The position numbers and the translations under genes are program-made. Shown piece after piece: positions 17,144 through 24,783 of a stretch of 64,000 nucleotides of DNA. Numbering within the stretch: position 1 is the stretch's first letter; every line of letters starts with the position of its first letter. Origin of the DNA: Halorubrum trapanicum (lineage in GTDB: Archaea > Halobacteriota > Halobacteria > Halobacteriales > Haloferacaceae); assembly GCF_017873555.1 (NCBI RefSeq), contig NZ_JAGGKE010000010.1, forward strand, positions 1 to 64,000. Direction: 5' to 3'. The notes below the pieces were generated by a model. The model was not told the DNA's origin. It worked only from the letters and a program-made list of their open reading frames with translations, and ran no database searches.

Positions 17144-18295
17144 ATGACGCACGGTGACTCCGGTTCCGACGGCGGGTTCGCGCGACGATCGATCCTTCAG
17201 GCCGCGGGCCTCTCTGGCGTCGCCGGGCTGGCTGGCTGTCTGAGCGAGGCGGCCACCACCGCGACGACCGGCGACGGCGCGGACTCGCCGCAGACCGACG
17301 ACGAGCCGTCCCTTCCCGAGACGGGGTCGCCGGAGGTCGTCGACCTCGACGAGCGCGGCCGCGAGGTGACGCTGCGGTCGGTCCACGCACGGCACGCGGC
17401 CCACCCCGAGAGCTCGCTGGGCGGGCCGGTCGAGATGCCGGTGACGTGGGCGTTTCAGGCGGACGACGGGATGCCGAGCGTGCCCGGGCCGGTCCTCCGG
17501 GCGACCGAGGGCGACGACCTGTCGATCACCCTCGACAACACCGACGGGGAGATGCCCCACACGCTCCACTTCCACGGCGTCTCGAAGTCGTGGAAGGACG
17601 ACGGCGTCCCGTCGACGACGGGGATCACCGTGATGCCCGGCGAGACGCACACCTACGAGATCGGCGCGGACGTGCCCGGCACCCACCTCTACCACTGCCA
17701 CTTCAACACCCCGATGCACATGGACATGGGGATGTACGGGATCCTCCGTATCGACCCCGAGGGGTACGAGGAGGCCGACGTCGAGCAGTTCATGACGCTG
17801 AAGGACTGGGACACGCGGCTCTCCCGGTCGTACGGCGGCGAGGACGCGACCTACGACGTTCAGAACCGCCGCCCGGACGCGTTCACTATCAACGGGCGGG
17901 TCGCGCCGTACACGTTCAACCCGGACCACGGCTCGCCGATCGTCGTCAGTCAGGGCGACACGGTGCGGCTCCACCTGGTCAACGCCGGGTTCATGTCGCA
18001 CCCGATGCACACGCACAACCACCGGTTCCGCACGGTCGAGAAGGACGGCGCCGAGTACCCCGAGGTGATGCAGCTGCCGGAGGACGTGGTGAACGTCGCG
18101 CCCGCGGAGCGGTACACCGTGGAGTTCGAGGCGGACGCCGACCCCGGCATCTACCCGCTACACTGCCACAAAGTCGACCACGTCCAGAACGGCGGCGTCT
18201 ACCCCGGCGGGATGCTCACCGCCATCGTCTACGAGGGGGCGATGGGGACCGACATCTTCGCGGACCTCATGGAGAAGGCCGGATACGAGCTCTGA
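17144..18295 (+). CDS. Exported two-domain multicopper oxidase
   Basis: The 383-residue protein starts with a Tat signal (RRSILQAAGL) and lipobox GLAGC, so it is probably a lipid-anchored extracellular enzyme. Two cupredoxin domains follow. Domain 1 has HTLHFHG (about 142) and HLYHCHFNTPMHMDMGM (about 182). Domain 2 has HPMHTHNHRF (about 286) and LHCHKVDHVQ...PGGM (about 340). These are the paired His-X-His, His-Cys-His and Met ligands of type 1, 2 and 3 copper sites. Both domains appear to keep a type 1-like Cys-His-Met set. The substrate could be a phenol, a metal ion or nitrite; a laccase-like role is likeliest, while the NirK class normally has type 1 copper only in domain 1. Confidence 0.87.
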   Translation: MTHGDSGSDGGFARRSILQAAGLSGVAGLAGCLSEAATTATTGDGADSPQTDDEPSLPETGSPEVVDLDERGREVTLRSVHARHAAHPESSLGGPVEMPVTWAFQADDGMPSVPGPVLRATEGDDLSITLDNTDGEMPHTLHFHGVSKSWKDDGVPSTTGITVMPGETHTYEIGADVPGTHLYHCHFNTPMHMDMGMYGILRIDPEGYEEADVEQFMTLKDWDTRLSRSYGGEDATYDVQNRRPDAFTINGRVAPYTFNPDHGSPIVVSQGDTVRLHLVNAGFMSHPMHTHNHRFRTVEKDGAEYPEVMQLPEDVVNVAPAERYTVEFEADADPGIYPLHCHKVDHVQNGGVYPGGMLTAIVYEGAMGTDIFADLMEKAGYEL

Positions 18296-18334
18296 GGCCC
18301 GAATAAAACGGACCGCGGAACTTCTTCTCTCCCC

Positions 18335-19177
18335 TTACCGCTCGCGGACGACGACGAACTCCGCGAGGTCGCGGAGGTACTCGATCGCCTCGGTCTCCGG
18401 GGGGTCGGCGTCGTCGAGGGCGGCCAGCGCGCGCTCCGACTCCGCCCGGGCGCGCTCGTTGATCTCCTCGGGCGACAGCGACGTGACCTGGAGGACGCTC
18501 GGCCGGTCCATTTCCGCGTCCTGCCCGGTCGGCTTGCCGAGGTCGTCGGCGTCGGCGGTGGCGTCCAGCACGTCGTCGCGCATCTGGAAGGCGACGCCGA
18601 CGCGCTCGGCGTACTCCCCGAACGAGTCGATCGCGTGCGGCTCCGCCCCGCCCGCGACCGCGCCCAGCTCGGCGGCGGCGCGGAACAGCGCGCCCGTCTT
18701 CCGGCGCGCCAGCTCCATGTACTCCGCCTCGTTCGTCGGCCGCGCCGCGAGCTCCGTCGCCTCGCCCTCGCCGAGCTCGACCATCGCCTCGGCGACGGTG
18801 CGCATCGCCCGGGGGTCCGTCGAGAACAGCGCGAACGCCTCGCCGAGCAGGCCGTCGCTGGCGATGATAGCCGGGCCGTAGCCGAACTCCGCCCAGGCGG
18901 CGGCGGTGCCGCGGCGGACCTCGGAGCGGTCGATGATGTCGTCGATCACGAGCGAGGCGTTGTGGACGAACTCGATGCCGGCCGCGAAGTCGACCGCCGC
19001 CTCGGGGTCGCCGTCGAACGCCTCGCAGGCGAGGACGGTCACCGCGGGGCGGACGCGCTTGCCGCCCGCGAGGACGACGTGACCGACCTCGTCGGACAGC
19101 TCGTCGGGCTCGACGTCGTCGATGACCGACTCGATGCGGTCTTCGACCAGCCCGACCCGACGCTGCAAGTACTCCAT
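18335..19177 (-). CDS. idsA: Geranylgeranyl/farnesyl diphosphate synthase
   Basis: The 280-residue prenyltransferase condenses isopentenyl diphosphate with allylic diphosphates to make C20 (or C15) precursors of archaeal lipids, carotenoids and quinone tails. The first aspartate-rich motif, DDIID, is at about residue 78 after HNASLVI, and the second, DDVLD, is at about 201 after AFQMR. GGKRVRPAV near 38 binds the diphosphate. It is slightly short for the family (usually 290-350 residues), and chain length cannot be deduced. It is convergent with the copper oxidase; copy 2 of the structured repeat lies just upstream. Confidence 0.92.
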   Translation of the reverse strand: MEYLQRRVGLVEDRIESVIDDVEPDELSDEVGHVVLAGGKRVRPAVTVLACEAFDGDPEAAVDFAAGIEFVHNASLVIDDIIDRSEVRRGTAAAWAEFGYGPAIIASDGLLGEAFALFSTDPRAMRTVAEAMVELGEGEATELAARPTNEAEYMELARRKTGALFRAAAELGAVAGGAEPHAIDSFGEYAERVGVAFQMRDDVLDATADADDLGKPTGQDAEMDRPSVLQVTSLSPEEINERARAESERALAALDDADPPETEAIEYLRDLAEFVVVRER

Positions 19178-19270
19178 CTACCGCACGGAGGGACCCGGCG
19201 CGCAAAGGCCTAACGGAACGCCTTGCGACCGCCGGATTCGAACGACGGCGACGACACCACTCCGACCTCA

Positions 19271-19618
19271 AACTGCGGTGGCGCGTGCCTGCGAGCGGTC
19301 GCCCCCGGCGACCGCGAGTCGCGAGGGACCGAAGGTCCCTCTGGCAGCCGGCGCGAAGCGCCGGCGACAGCACGCGCGAGGGAGTCGGCCGGTCGGAGCG
19401 AAGCGGAGACCGGCCGACGAGGTTGGGGAGGCGTGAGGCTGCGGTTGCGGTGCTGTGGGTGGGACTCAAAGGGGCAGCCGCGAGGAGGCCGTAGGCGACG
19501 CCAAGCACCGCAGCGAAGGAACATCGTGACTGAGAGAGGAGCGCAGCGAGCGTACGGCCTCCTCGCGGCTGGGGCTTTGGCGGTAGTCGCCGTCGATCCG
19601 ATAGCATCTATTTATAAA
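19271..19618 (+). repeat. Dispersed structured repeat, copy 2
   Basis: This is the clearest copy. It starts ACTGCGGTGGCGCGTGCC. Helix P1 joins GCGCGTGC to GCACGCGC around three inner hairpins (GCGGTCGCC/GGCGACCGC, AGGGACC/GGTCCCT, GCCGGCGC/GCGCCGGC). Helix P2 is GTCGGCCGGTC with GACCGGCCGAC. The block GAGGTTGGGGAGGCGTGAGG follows. The long helix P3 is AGCCGCGAGGAGGCCGTA (19476-19493) with TACGGCCTCCTCGCGGCT (19553-19570). It ends GGGGCTTTGGCGG and a TATTTATAA box. It sits between the start of idsA and the end of npdG, both on the opposite strand. Confidence 0.85.
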
Positions 19619-19647
19619 CAGTACTCGACGACCGCACACCCGTCTTT

Positions 19648-20316
19648 CTACTGGAAGCGCACGCCGAGGTCGTGGAGGCCGTCGTTGTTCGAGGCGACGT
19701 TGATGAGAAGCGGCGTCAACCCCTCGATTTCGGGTGCGTTGGCGATCCCGCCGGCGTCGAGCGCGCGCAGCCCCTCGATCCCCTCGGCGACGTCCGCCAC
19801 CGTCCCCTTGGCGTCCGCGTCGTCGCCGATGACGAGCGTGTCGACCCCGAGGTCGGCGTCGAGGTTCGCCAGCCGCGCGGCCGCGAGGTTGTGGAACGCG
19901 CCGACGACGGCGACGCCCTCCGGCGCCGCGTCGGCGACGATCTTCGTCACCGATCCGGCCCCCGGCTTGTGGTAGTGGAACCCCTCGTCGTCGCGTTTCA
20001 TCCCGGTGGCGGGCGAGACCAGCACGTCGCCGTCGTCGAGCGCCCCCGCCACCGCCTCGACGGTGTCCCCGACGTGGTACGGCGGGACCGCGAGGACGAC
20101 GATCCGGGCGTCGGCGGCGACAGCGGCGTTCTCGCCGCCGGTCACCGCGGCGTCGAGGCCGCGGCTCTCCAGTTCGGTCGTGTACTCTGCGGCCTTGTTC
20201 TCGGCCTTCTCGGCCTCCCGCGAGCCGACCGCGACCCGGTGGGGCGTGTCCGCCGCGAGCCGGAGCGCGAGCCCCTCGCCGATGTCGCCGGTGCCGCCCA
20301 AGATGGCGATTCTCAT
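19648..20316 (-). CDS. npdG: NADPH-dependent coenzyme F420 reductase
   Basis: The 222-residue protein has a Rossmann start, MRIAILGGTGDIGEGLALRL, with the NADP-specific VAVGSREAEKA after the second strand, then IVVLAVPPY and a mid-region GAFHNLAAARL. These are signatures of F420H2:NADP oxidoreductase, which transfers hydride between F420 and NADP. Haloarchaea make F420, so the function is plausible. The C-terminal part, LTPLLINVASNN, matches the family. No operon partner is evident. Confidence 0.9.
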   Translation of the reverse strand: MRIAILGGTGDIGEGLALRLAADTPHRVAVGSREAEKAENKAAEYTTELESRGLDAAVTGGENAAVAADARIVVLAVPPYHVGDTVEAVAGALDDGDVLVSPATGMKRDDEGFHYHKPGAGSVTKIVADAAPEGVAVVGAFHNLAAARLANLDADLGVDTLVIGDDADAKGTVADVAEGIEGLRALDAGGIANAPEIEGLTPLLINVASNNDGLHDLGVRFQ

Positions 20317-20364
20317 ACGATCCGTGCGGTCGCTCTCGTCTTAGGGGTTGCGCGACCGGCCGTC

Positions 20365-20460
20365 CTCGCCACGGTCGAAGCCGACGGTCTCGCCACGGTC
20401 GAAGTTGACGCCTTCGTCGCGGTCGAAGTCGACGGTCTCGCCGCGGTCGAAGCCGGGAGT
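20365..20460. repeat. 24-bp imperfect tandem repeat, four units
   Basis: Four consecutive 24-base units follow the pattern CTCGCCACGGTCGAAGCCGA plus CGGT, with changes confined to a few positions (20365-20388, 20389-20412, 20413-20436, 20437-20460). It fills most of the spacer between the divergent npdG and mazG genes. The unit length is a multiple of three, but no plausible gene uses it. The last unit ends 30 bases upstream of the mazG start, so repeat number could affect that promoter. Confidence 0.8.
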
Positions 20461-20489
20461 TTCTTGGCCGAACGCGCGGAGCGACCCCC

Positions 20490-20795
20490 ATGGACGAGCA
20501 GGACCGCGTCGCCGCGTTCGTCGACGAGTACGGACTGGAGACCGACCTCGCGTACCACGCTCTCGACTTAGAGAGCGAGGTCGGCGAGATCGCGAAGGAG
20601 GTAACGACCTCGACCGACTACGGGCGCAACCCGGACGCCGCCGCGATCGCGACCGACGAGATCGGGGACGCGCTGTTCGCGCTGCTCGCGCTCGCCGAGT
20701 CGGCCGACATCGACGCCGACGCGGCGCTCGACGAGGCGCTGGCGAAGTACGAGGCGCGGATCGAGTCGTCCGGGGACCCCGGTTCCGGGGAATAG
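20490..20795 (+). CDS. MazG-like nucleotide pyrophosphohydrolase
   Basis: The 101-residue all-helical protein has the metal-binding pattern of the MazG family, ESEVGEIAKE at about residues 28-37 and DEIGDALFALLALAE at about 56-70. Single-domain MazG proteins hydrolyse nucleoside triphosphates to monophosphates and pyrophosphate, for housekeeping or in stress. The start codon lies just after the 24-bp tandem repeat. The last codons, GDPGSGE and stop, are duplicated as DNA immediately downstream. Confidence 0.85.
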   Translation: MDEQDRVAAFVDEYGLETDLAYHALDLESEVGEIAKEVTTSTDYGRNPDAAAIATDEIGDALFALLALAESADIDADAALDEALAKYEARIESSGDPGSGE

Positions 20796-20831
20796 CGACC
20801 CGGCCGGCGACCCCGGTTCCGGGGAATAGCG
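20775..20831 (+). repeat. Short direct duplication spanning the mazG stop
   Basis: GACCCCGGTTCCGGGGAATA occurs at 20775-20794, over the last codons and stop of the MazG gene, and again at 20809-20828; the match continues with GCG. Each copy contains the inverted repeat CCCCGG-TT-CCGGGG, so both could form a hairpin, possibly acting in 3'-end formation. The duplication adds no coding sequence. Confidence 0.65.
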
Positions 20832-20945
20832 GCTCCGAGACCGGACCGGAGGCGATCTGGACCGATCGGTCGGGAACGCTTCCGAATTCCCGCGCGCTGA
20901 GACCGAGGAACGGCCCTTTTGCCGTCCCGTTCGACCTTTCAAACG

Positions 20946-21605
20946 ATGCCCGACGGAATTCGCGTCGGACTCGCGGTCCACGGCGCCGCGGGGTGTCCGG
21001 TGGCCGCGCTCTCGGCGCGCCGGGACGAACCCGTCACCGACGTGGCGTGGACGCGCAGCGACGGCTCGATCACCGAGGAGTTCCGGGTGCGCGACCCCGA
21101 AAGCGTCGAAGGGACGGAGCTCCTCCCCGACGCCGCGTCGGTCGTCGACCTCGGCGACGAGCGCGTCTACCGGTACCGGACCGGGGGCGGCACGGCGGAG
21201 GCGGGCTGCGCCTGCGCGGCCATCGAGTCGCTCGGCGTGCCCGTCGCCGGCGCGCGCGCCGAGGACGGCGCGCTGCTGCTCACGCTCCACCTCCCCGACC
21301 TCGACCGACTGCGCGACGCGGTCGCGGCGCTCGACGACGTCGCCGACCGCGTCGCCGTGCGGTACCTGATCGAGGGCACCGCCGACGAGGCGACGACGGA
21401 CCGGACCGTGGTCGACCGCGGCCGGCTCACGACCCGCCAGCGCGAGGTGCTCGCGACCGCTCACCGGATGGGGTACTTCGAGCGGCCGCGCGGGGCCAAC
21501 GCCGAGGCGGTCGCGGCCGAACTCGACATCGCGCCGGCGACGTTCGCCGAACACCTCGCGACCGCCCAGCGGAAGCTGCTCGACGAGGCGCTACCGGAGG
21601 GGTGA
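20946..21605 (+). CDS. Bat-type HTH transcriptional regulator
   Basis: The 219-residue protein has a C-terminal HTH of the bacterio-opsin-activator kind (about residues 155-215): LTTRQREVLATAHRMGYFER, then AEAVAAELDIAPATFAEHLA. The N-terminal 150 residues form the variable sensory part seen in this haloarchaeal family, with a CACAAIESLGVPV stretch holding two cysteines. The target genes are unknown. The ATG at 20946 was preferred over an upstream start because MPDGIRVGL matches a normal N terminus. Confidence 0.85.
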   Translation: MPDGIRVGLAVHGAAGCPVAALSARRDEPVTDVAWTRSDGSITEEFRVRDPESVEGTELLPDAASVVDLGDERVYRYRTGGGTAEAGCACAAIESLGVPVAGARAEDGALLLTLHLPDLDRLRDAVAALDDVADRVAVRYLIEGTADEATTDRTVVDRGRLTTRQREVLATAHRMGYFERPRGANAEAVAAELDIAPATFAEHLATAQRKLLDEALPEG

Positions 21606-21612
21606 GTCGGTC

Positions 21613-21639
21613 CCGCGGCCGCCCGCGGATCGCGTTTTT
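21613..21639 (+). terminator. Hairpin plus T-run after the Bat-type regulator gene
   Basis: Eight bases after the regulator stop, two CCGCGG arms (21613-21618, 21623-21628) can form a short stem, followed by CGCG and five T residues (21635-21639). Archaeal termination needs mainly the T-run. The element overlaps the last codon region of the convergent cbiP gene. Confidence 0.4.
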
Positions 21640-23203
21640 ACGTCCCGTACTCGTCGAGACCGACCGCGGCCAGATCCACGTGGTCCGCGACGAGGTCGGC
21701 CGCGCGCTCGTACGGGGACCGGTCGCCGATCGCCGCGTCCGGGCGCGTCCGACCCGCGCTCGCGAACGCCGTCTCGACGAACGCGTCGCGCACGGTCTCC
21801 GTCTCGAAGAGCCCGTGGAGGTAGGTTCCGAGGACGCGCTCGGTGGCGACGCTCGCCGCGCCGAGCGGCTCGGTCGCGAGCGACGCCGTCTCCCCCGTCT
21901 CCTCGTCGAGAAGCCGCGTCCGGCCGGCGTGGATCTCGTAGCCGGTCGCCCGGCCCCCGGCGCCCGCGATCGGGCCGACGCCGTCGACGGCGCAGGTGAC
22001 GCGCTCGACGCGCTTCTCCGCCGAGAACTCGGTTTCGATGGGAAGGAGTCCGACCCCGGAGACCGTCTCGCGGTCGCCGACGCCCTCGACGCTCGCGTCG
22101 ACGAGGCGCTCGCCGAGGATCTGGTAGCCGCCGCAGACGCCGATTACCGGGCCGTCGAACGCCCGCAGCTTCTCGTCGAACCCCGCCTCGCGGAGCGCGA
22201 GCAGGTCGTCGACGGTGTTCTTCGACCCCGGAAGGACCACCGCGTCGACCTCGTCGAGCGCGGCGTCGAGCGGCAGGTAGACGACCCGGATCCCCGGCTC
22301 GCGCGCCAGCGGCTCTAAGTCGGTGAAGTTCGAGATGCGCGGGAGCTGCGGGACGCCGATCCGGACGGTCTCCTCGTCGGGGACGCCGTCGTCGGCGCCG
22401 AGGACCCCCTCGTCGCCCCCGCCGCCGTCGCTCCGTCTCCCGCCTCCCGTCGCCGCCGCGTCCGGCAGCGAGAGGCTGTCCTCCGCCGGAAGCCCCGGAT
22501 CGTCGTGCGGGACGACGCCGACGACAGGGACCCCGGTCCGCTCCTCGATCTCGGCGATCCCGGGTTCGAGGATCTCCGGGTCGCCGCGGAACTTCGTAAT
22601 GACTGCGCCGGCGACGCGCTCGCGGAGGTCGTCGGGGAGCAGTTCGAGGGTTCCGTAGAGGCTCGCGAACGCCCCGCCGCGCTCGATGTCGACCGCGATC
22701 AGGATCCGCGCGTCCGCGAACCGGGCGCACTCGACGTTCGCGAGGTCGCGGTCGCGGAAGTTGATCTCGGCGATGCTCCCCGCGCCCTCGGCGACGATCA
22801 CGTCGTGGTCCGCCGCCAGTCGCTCGTGGGCCGCGACGGCGGCGGCACGGGCGTCGTCCCAGTACTCGTCGTAGTACGCCGACGCGGGCGCGTTCGCGAC
22901 CGCCTCCCCGTCGAGGATCACCTGGCTCTCGCCGCCGCCGCGGGGCTTGAGCAGGACGGGGTTCGCGTCGGTCGTCGGCACCGTCCCCGCCGCCCGCGCC
23001 TGGACGTGCTGGGAGACGCCGATTTCGCCCCACTCGCCGTCCGGGGCGAGCGCGACGCGGGCGTTGTTGCTCATGTTCTGGGCCTTGTACGGCGCGACCG
23101 AGACGCCCCGCCGGGCGAGCAGCCGACAGAGTCCGGCCGCCAGCGTGCTCTTGCCGACGTGGCTCGCGGTACCCGCGATAAGGACGGTGTCGGCGTCGGT
23201 CAT
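21638..23203 (-). CDS. cbiP: Cobyric acid synthase CbiP/CobQ
   Basis: The 521-residue amidotransferase amidates adenosylcobyrinic a,c-diamide at four side chains. The N-terminal dethiobiotin-synthetase-like ATP domain has the P-loop [14 protein letters not shown] (about residues 13-26) and [11 protein letters not shown]. The C-terminal class I glutaminase has the catalytic cysteine in [11 protein letters not shown] (about 347) and a late YLHGLFE histidine. A linker of about 40 residues between the domains is rich in Gly/Asp and probably flexible. It is the last gene of the cobalamin operon, 24 bases after the adenosyltransferase gene. Confidence 0.94.
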   Translation of the reverse strand: MTDADTVLIAGTASHVGKSTLAAGLCRLLARRGVSVAPYKAQNMSNNARVALAPDGEWGEIGVSQHVQARAAGTVPTTDANPVLLKPRGGGESQVILDGEAVANAPASAYYDEYWDDARAAAVAAHERLAADHDVIVAEGAGSIAEINFRDRDLANVECARFADARILIAVDIERGGAFASLYGTLELLPDDLRERVAGAVITKFRGDPEILEPGIAEIEERTGVPVVGVVPHDDPGLPAEDSLSLPDAAATGGGRRSDGGGGDEGVLGADDGVPDEETVRIGVPQLPRISNFTDLEPLAREPGIRVVYLPLDAALDEVDAVVLPGSKNTVDDLLALREAGFDEKLRAFDGPVIGVCGGYQILGERLVDASVEGVGDRETVSGVGLLPIETEFSAEKRVERVTCAVDGVGPIAGAGGRATGYEIHAGRTRLLDEETGETASLATEPLGAASVATERVLGTYLHGLFETETVRDAFVETAFASAGRTRPDAAIGDRSPYERAADLVADHVDLAAVGLDEYGT

Positions 23204-23227
23204 GTGTCCGCCGTCTCGCTCACGGTC

Positions 23228-24010
23228 TCAGTACTCCGTCCCCCGGCGGGCGCGCTGCCCGTCTTCGAACGGGTGCGCGACCTTCCGGACGTTCGAGATT
23301 AGATCCGCGACGCCGTCGAGGTAGTCTGGTTCCGCGTGGCTCCCGGTGAGGACGAGTTCGAGGCCGTCCGGCTTCGATTCCGCCAACTCGACGACGTCGT
23401 TGGGGTCGACCAGGCCGCGGTCGACCGCGTACAGCAGCTCGTCGAAGATCAGCATGTGGACGCCGGCCTCCGGGTCGCCGTCGAGCGGGAGCGACTCGGT
23501 CAGGTCGGCGTCGGCCGCGCCCGCGACGAGCGCCTCCGCGCGCTCGAAGGCGGCCGTCGCCTTCGCCTCGTGCTCGTCGTCGGCCGAGCCGTCGAGCAGG
23601 CCGTGCCAGCCGTAGTGGCCGGCGTTCTCGTAGGAGAACCCCGGCACGGCCGAAATCGCGTTGTACTCGCCTCTCACGCCCTCGACGCTGTCCGCGCCCC
23701 CCTTCATGAACTGGAGCATGTGGACGCGATAGCCGTGGCCCGCGGCCCGGAACCCCATCCCCATCGCCGCGGTGGTCTTCCCCTTGCCGCCGCCCCAGAA
23801 CGCCTGAACAAGCCCGAACTCCTCGGGCGCGGCCGGCTTGATCGGCTCCGGCTCGGGGGCCGCGCCGCCGCCCGGCGTGCGGGCGGCGCGGTCGTCGCTG
23901 GTCGGGGTCTCGTCACCGGCCGGTGGCTCGTCGTCGGTCGGCGTTCCGTCGTCGCCGTCGGTCGATGCCTCCGCTCCTTCCGCGTTCGTGTCGTCGTGGT
24001 TCGTTGTCAT
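23228..24010 (-). CDS. cobA: Cob(I)alamin/corrinoid adenosyltransferase, BtuR/CobO type
   Basis: The 260-residue protein has a core with the nucleotide loop FWGGGKGKTTAAMG at about residues 70-83 and HMLQFMKGGADSVEGVRGEY after it. LIFDELLYAVDRGLV near 187 is the Walker B-like region. It transfers the adenosyl group of ATP to corrinoid cobalt. The first 65 residues are an acidic Asp/Thr/Pro-rich extension that bacterial enzymes lack; such tails are frequent in haloarchaea. The start overlaps the cbiZ stop (ATGA). Confidence 0.93.
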   Translation of the reverse strand: MTTNHDDTNAEGAEASTDGDDGTPTDDEPPAGDETPTSDDRAARTPGGGAAPEPEPIKPAAPEEFGLVQAFWGGGKGKTTAAMGMGFRAAGHGYRVHMLQFMKGGADSVEGVRGEYNAISAVPGFSYENAGHYGWHGLLDGSADDEHEAKATAAFERAEALVAGAADADLTESLPLDGDPEAGVHMLIFDELLYAVDRGLVDPNDVVELAESKPDGLELVLTGSHAEPDYLDGVADLISNVRKVAHPFEDGQRARRGTEY

Positions 24011-24783
24011 GGATCGAAAACCTCCGCCCGCTCGTCGGTGACGACGCCGTGTTCGGCGTCGCCCGCCGACGCGGGCACGTCGCCGTCCGGGTACCGCGAC
24101 CGCAGGCTCGCGCGGACCGCGTCCCGGACGCAGGCGCGGGCCGCCGCGCCGACCGCCGTGGCGCTCCCGGAGAACTCGGTCGGCTCGCCGTCCGGGTCGT
24201 CGGCGACGACGACCGCGTCGCTCGTCGTCCCCGGGACGCCCGCCGTCGCGAGCAGCGTCGCCGCCTTCGCCTCGGCCGCGACCGCGACGAGGTTCGCCGC
24301 GGCGCCGGGCGCGAGCCGCCGCGTCGTCCCGACGATCAGGTTTACCGTTCCGGGCCGGGGCGGGCCGTCGTCGGTCGCTTCCGCCGAACCGCGGGGGTTG
24401 ACCGTGCCCTCTGCCCCCATCGGGAGCATCGCCGGATTCGACAGCCCGACCGTCGCGTACGCGACGACGGGACCGAGCCGCGCGCCTCGGGCGTGAGTCA
24501 TCGAGACGCCCGTGAACAGCGTCGGCGGGGCGTCGCGGTCGACTGCCGCCGTCTCGGCCGGGCGGCTGCTTCCGGCCTCCGCGTCGCCGTTCGCGGCGAA
24601 CCCCGCCCGCGCCAGCCGCTCGTCGCGGTAGGCCGCGAGGTCGGTCCGGTCGAACCCCTCCGGGACGGTGACGTTGTACGCGGCCGGCGCCCGCGACCGC
24701 CCGCCGTCCCAGCCGGTCGAGAGCCAGCGCGTTCCCGGCCGCCGCAGCCGCAGGACGCCGTCGCTGACGGTCGCCTCAAACAT
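24007..24783 (-). CDS. cbiZ: Adenosylcobinamide amidohydrolase CbiZ
   Basis: The 258-residue protein belongs to the archaeal CbiZ family, which hydrolyses adenosylcobinamide to adenosylcobyric acid so that salvaged cobinamide can enter de novo synthesis. Family features are LRLRRPGTRWLSTGWDGG near residue 14, NVTVPEGFD, FTGVSMTHARGA near 90, GTVNLIVGTTRRLAPGAAAN and AATLLATAGVPGTTSDA. The last two regions form the most conserved part. The ATG at 24783 overlaps the end of cobD by eight bases. Its place inside the synthesis operon supports salvage alongside synthesis. Confidence 0.92.
   Translation of the reverse strand: MFEATVSDGVLRLRRPGTRWLSTGWDGGRSRAPAAYNVTVPEGFDRTDLAAYRDERLARAGFAANGDAEAGSSRPAETAAVDRDAPPTLFTGVSMTHARGARLGPVVAYATVGLSNPAMLPMGAEGTVNPRGSAEATDDGPPRPGTVNLIVGTTRRLAPGAAANLVAVAAEAKAATLLATAGVPGTTSDAVVVADDPDGEPTEFSGSATAVGAAARACVRDAVRASLRSRYPDGDVPASAGDAEHGVVTDERAEVFDP

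Noticed and set aside
18267-19607. 446-codon minus-strand frame overlapping idsA in another frame and running into repeat copy 2
   Set aside because: It is a compositional shadow, Arg-rich with no domain; the idsA frame has both Asp-rich motifs.
19271-19618. Insertion-sequence or MITE interpretation of the structured repeat
   Set aside because: I could not find terminal inverted repeats with flanking target duplications, and the inner helices covary. A mobile origin is not excluded but is not shown.
20365-20460. 24-bp repeat as a minimal CRISPR
   Set aside because: Units are contiguous with no spacers, so it is a simple tandem repeat.
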